64,000 nucleotides of DNA from JAJXWB01 sp965246795. Its GTDB lineage: Bacteria; Pseudomonadota; Alphaproteobacteria; Rhizobiales; Beijerinckiaceae. Shown piece after piece: positions 61,820-64,000 of this stretch. Positions within the stretch are counted from its first letter, which is position 1; every line of letters starts with the position of its first letter. Location of the stretch: the NCBI GenBank assembly GCA_965246795.1, contig CBDFFN010000010.1, forward strand, positions 313,777 to 377,776, given 5' to 3'. Position numbers and translations under genes: made by a program. A model generated the notes under the pieces. The model saw nothing but the letters and a program-made list of their open reading frames with translations. It did no database searches and had not been told where the DNA came from.

Positions 61820-64000
61820 CTACATCCCGTTCGCGAGGCGCCACACAACTTCCGGCGTCGCGGGCATGTTCACGTGGGTCACGCCGCGCACAGACAGCGC
61901 ATCGACAAGCGCGTTCATCACGGCCGGCAGCGAGCCTGCACATCCCGCTTCGCCGCACCCTTTCACGCCGAGCGGATTGGTTGTCGCGATGGTCGGATGA
62001 TCCTCGATCACAAACGGCGGCGCATCGTCGGCGCGCGGCACGGCGTAATCTTGATAGGAGCCGGTGAGCACCTGGCCCGACGCATCGACGGCGACGCGCT
62101 CCATCAGCGCCTGCCCGATGCCTTGCAGAACGCCGCCGTGTGCCTGGCCGGCGACGATCATCGGATTGATAACGGTGCCGAAATCATTCGCCATCGTGTA
62201 GCGCACGACCTGCACATGGCCGGTTTGCGGATCGACCTCGACTTCCGCGACATGGCAGCCGTTGGGATAGGTCGACGGCGACATCTTGTGGACATGCGTC
62301 ACGTCCAGCGTTTTCGGGCAGCCCTCGGGGAGGTCCGTGCGCTCGCGCAACTGCTTCGCAAGACCGATGGCGTCGATGGCGCGATCCGTGCCGGCAATGC
62401 GAAACATGCCGCGCAAGAACTCGATATCGTCTGGCGCGGCTTCGAGCACATGCGAAGCGGCTAGTTTTCCCGCGTCGATCACCTTTATGCTCGCTTCGAC
62501 GATCGCCGTGCCGCTCGCCATGATCGACTTCGAGCCGCCGGTGCCGCCGCCCGCGATCAGGAGATCGCTGTCGCTCTGCTTCAGGCGAATCTTGCCGAAG
62601 GGGATACCGAGCTGCGCGGCGAGGACCTGCGCGAATGGCGTCGCATGGCCCTGTCCGTAGTCGAGCGTGCCCGTGATGATGGTGACGTCGCCGTTTTCCT
62701 CGAAGCGGATGCCGCCCTGCTCGTCCGTCGCCGGTGCGGTGATCTCGAGATATTGGCCGACACCGATACCGCGCAAAAATCCGCGCCTTGTCGCTATCGG
62801 CCTTTCGCGCCGCGTAACCCTTGAAGTCCGAAGCATCCAGTGCGGCGTCCAGCAGCCCGGAGAAGTCGCCAGAATCGTAGATCGTGCCGACTGGAGTCGT
62901 GAACGGCAGTTCGTCGGCGCGGATGTGATTGAGTTTGCGTAGTTCGATCGCATCGCGCCCGGTCTCGCGCGCCGCGGTCTCGATCAACCGCTCCATGACG
63001 TAATTGCCTTCGGGGCGCCCGGCGCCGCGATAGGCGGCGATCGGCACGGTGTTCGTGAATGCGCAGATCGACGACATTTCGATCAGCGGTGTGCGATAGA
63101 CGCTGATCGTGTTGCGCATGATGTTGCCTGTCGCGATGAACGGCGACCACGGCGAGAGATAGCCGCCGATATTTGCGACCACCGACAGACGCACCGCGAG
63201 AAACCGGCCGTCGCTATCCAGCGCCAGCGACGCGTCGATGTCGTGATCGCGACCCTGATGGTCTGAGACGAAAGCCTCCGAACGGCTGTCGGTCCACTTC
63301 ACCGGGCGCTTCAGGTCGCGTGCGGCATGCAGGAGCGCGATATATTCGGGATAGATCGACGCCTTCATGCCGAAGGAGCCGCCGACGTGGCCGGTCAGCA
63401 CGCGCACTTTGTCGACCGGCACGTCGAGCGCCTGCGCAAGTCCGGCGCGCATGCCAAACACGCCCTGCGACACGACATGCATAACGTAGCGCTCGTTCTC
63501 GGCGTCCCAGTCGGCGATGGCGGCGCGTGGTTCCATCGCGCTGACGACGATGCGGTTGTTGTCGATTTCGAGCCGCGTCACATGTGCTGCTTTCGCGAAA
63601 GCGGCATCCACCGCGGCCGTATCGCCGTGGTGGAAGTCGATCGCCATGTTGCGCGCGACATCGTCATAGAGCTGCGGCGCGCCTTCCGATATGGCCGTCT
63701 TGCCGTCGATCACGGGCTCCAGCACGTCGATGTCGAGCTCGACGGCTTCGGCCGCATCGCGGGCTTGGGCGGCGGTTTCGGCGACGACGAGCGCAACGGG
63801 ATCGCCGACGAAACGCACTTTGTCGGTCGGGAAAATCTTGCGCGCATTGCCGTGCAAGCCTTTGCCGTCTCGGCCCTTTACCGGAAGCGGGCTTTTCAGC
63901 GGCACGTAATGGGCGACATCTGCGCCGGTGTAGATCGCAACGACGCCCGGCATCGCTCGCGCATCCTCGGCGTCGATCGCGTTCAGCACGCCATGCGCGT
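61820..64000 (-). pseudogene. xanthine dehydrogenase-family molybdopterin subunit, frameshifted and partial
   Basis: A large molybdenum hydroxylase subunit running off the right edge (its N-terminus is beyond 64000) and broken by a one-base loss near 62780. Upstream of the break: NAIDAEDARAMPGVVAIYTG, GHVGGSFGMKASIYPEY and AYRGAGRPEGNYVMERL, the form II active-site loop rather than the AYRCSFR of true CO dehydrogenase. Downstream: RGFLRGIGVGQYLEITAP, GGGTGGSKSIMASGTA and GVKGCGEAGCAGSLPAV with the catalytic Glu. Restoring one G in the GCGCGGA run gives KARGFLRG and a continuous protein. Sequencing error is possible. Confidence 0.85.

Noticed and set aside
61820..64000. form I carbon monoxide dehydrogenase
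   Set aside because: The active-site loop reads AYRGAGR rather than AYRCSFR, so it belongs to the broader molybdenum hydroxylase family.

Overview
The window looks like chromosomal DNA of a high-GC alphaproteobacterium of the order Hyphomicrobiales (Bradyrhizobium/Rhodopseudomonas/Xanthobacteraceae-like). The support is a class II AroA, a TIGR02300 zinc-ribbon/acidic-tail protein, a DUF2076 protein, a TorF-type porin, a CYP199-like P450 and many GTG/TTG starts joined by 4-bp ATGA/GTGA overlaps. No rRNA and no CRISPR array were seen. One complete tRNA gene is present.

Layout. (1) 1-19.1 kb: uptake and catabolism genes. An aromatic-sulfonate/nitrate/NMT1-type ABC transporter (binding protein 2.5-3.5 kb, ATPase and permease 5.6-7.2 kb) is interleaved with two ornithine-cyclodeaminase-family paralogues and a PhnD-like binding protein, followed by a flavin monooxygenase. 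Then comes a minus-strand run RidA / DUF1028 / LysR / type II dehydroquinase paralogue / 2-hydroxyacid dehydrogenase, facing an M20 deacylase and a four-gene polyamine-type (Pot) ABC transporter. These probably import and degrade amine or N-acyl compounds. (2) 19,106-38,132: an integrative element of about 18.98 kb, flanked by a 47-bp direct repeat equal to the 3' part of a tRNA-Ala(GGC) gene. It has a P4-type tyrosine integrase, an AlpA-like HTH protein, a Toprim primase, a RepA-like ATPase with adjacent repeats, and cargo. The cargo is an orphan DndB (DGQHR) protein behind a strikingly phased GAGCTS array, a small ubiquitin-resembling protein, a DUF2622 protein, a decayed ComEC-type metallo-hydrolase coupled to a four-helix membrane protein, a PaeR7I/XhoI-type restriction-modification system with a HigA-like regulator, several small secreted proteins and two membrane proteins. 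(3) 38.1-53.7 kb: core genes. These are tRNA-Ala, TIGR02300, aroA-cmk-TPP enzyme-malonyl-CoA decarboxylase, then 3-hydroxybutyryl-CoA dehydrogenase, etfAB, aspartate dehydrogenase, cob(I)alamin adenosyltransferase, a flippase, an L,D-transpeptidase, a DUF2076 protein and a porin. (4) 53.8-64 kb: oxidative and aromatic metabolism. These are a luciferase-like monooxygenase, an RTX protein (frameshifted), a methyltransferase remnant, a CHM-isomerase-like protein, an acyl-CoA synthetase, a CYP199-like P450, a NIPSNAP protein, an acetyltransferase and a frameshifted molybdenum hydroxylase large subunit running off the right edge.

Several genes are interrupted by frameshifts or in-frame stops (near 21.8, 24.3, 27.9-28.8, 33.9, 56.4 and 62.8 kb). 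Inside the island this fits cargo decay. Outside it, single-base sequencing error is a live alternative.
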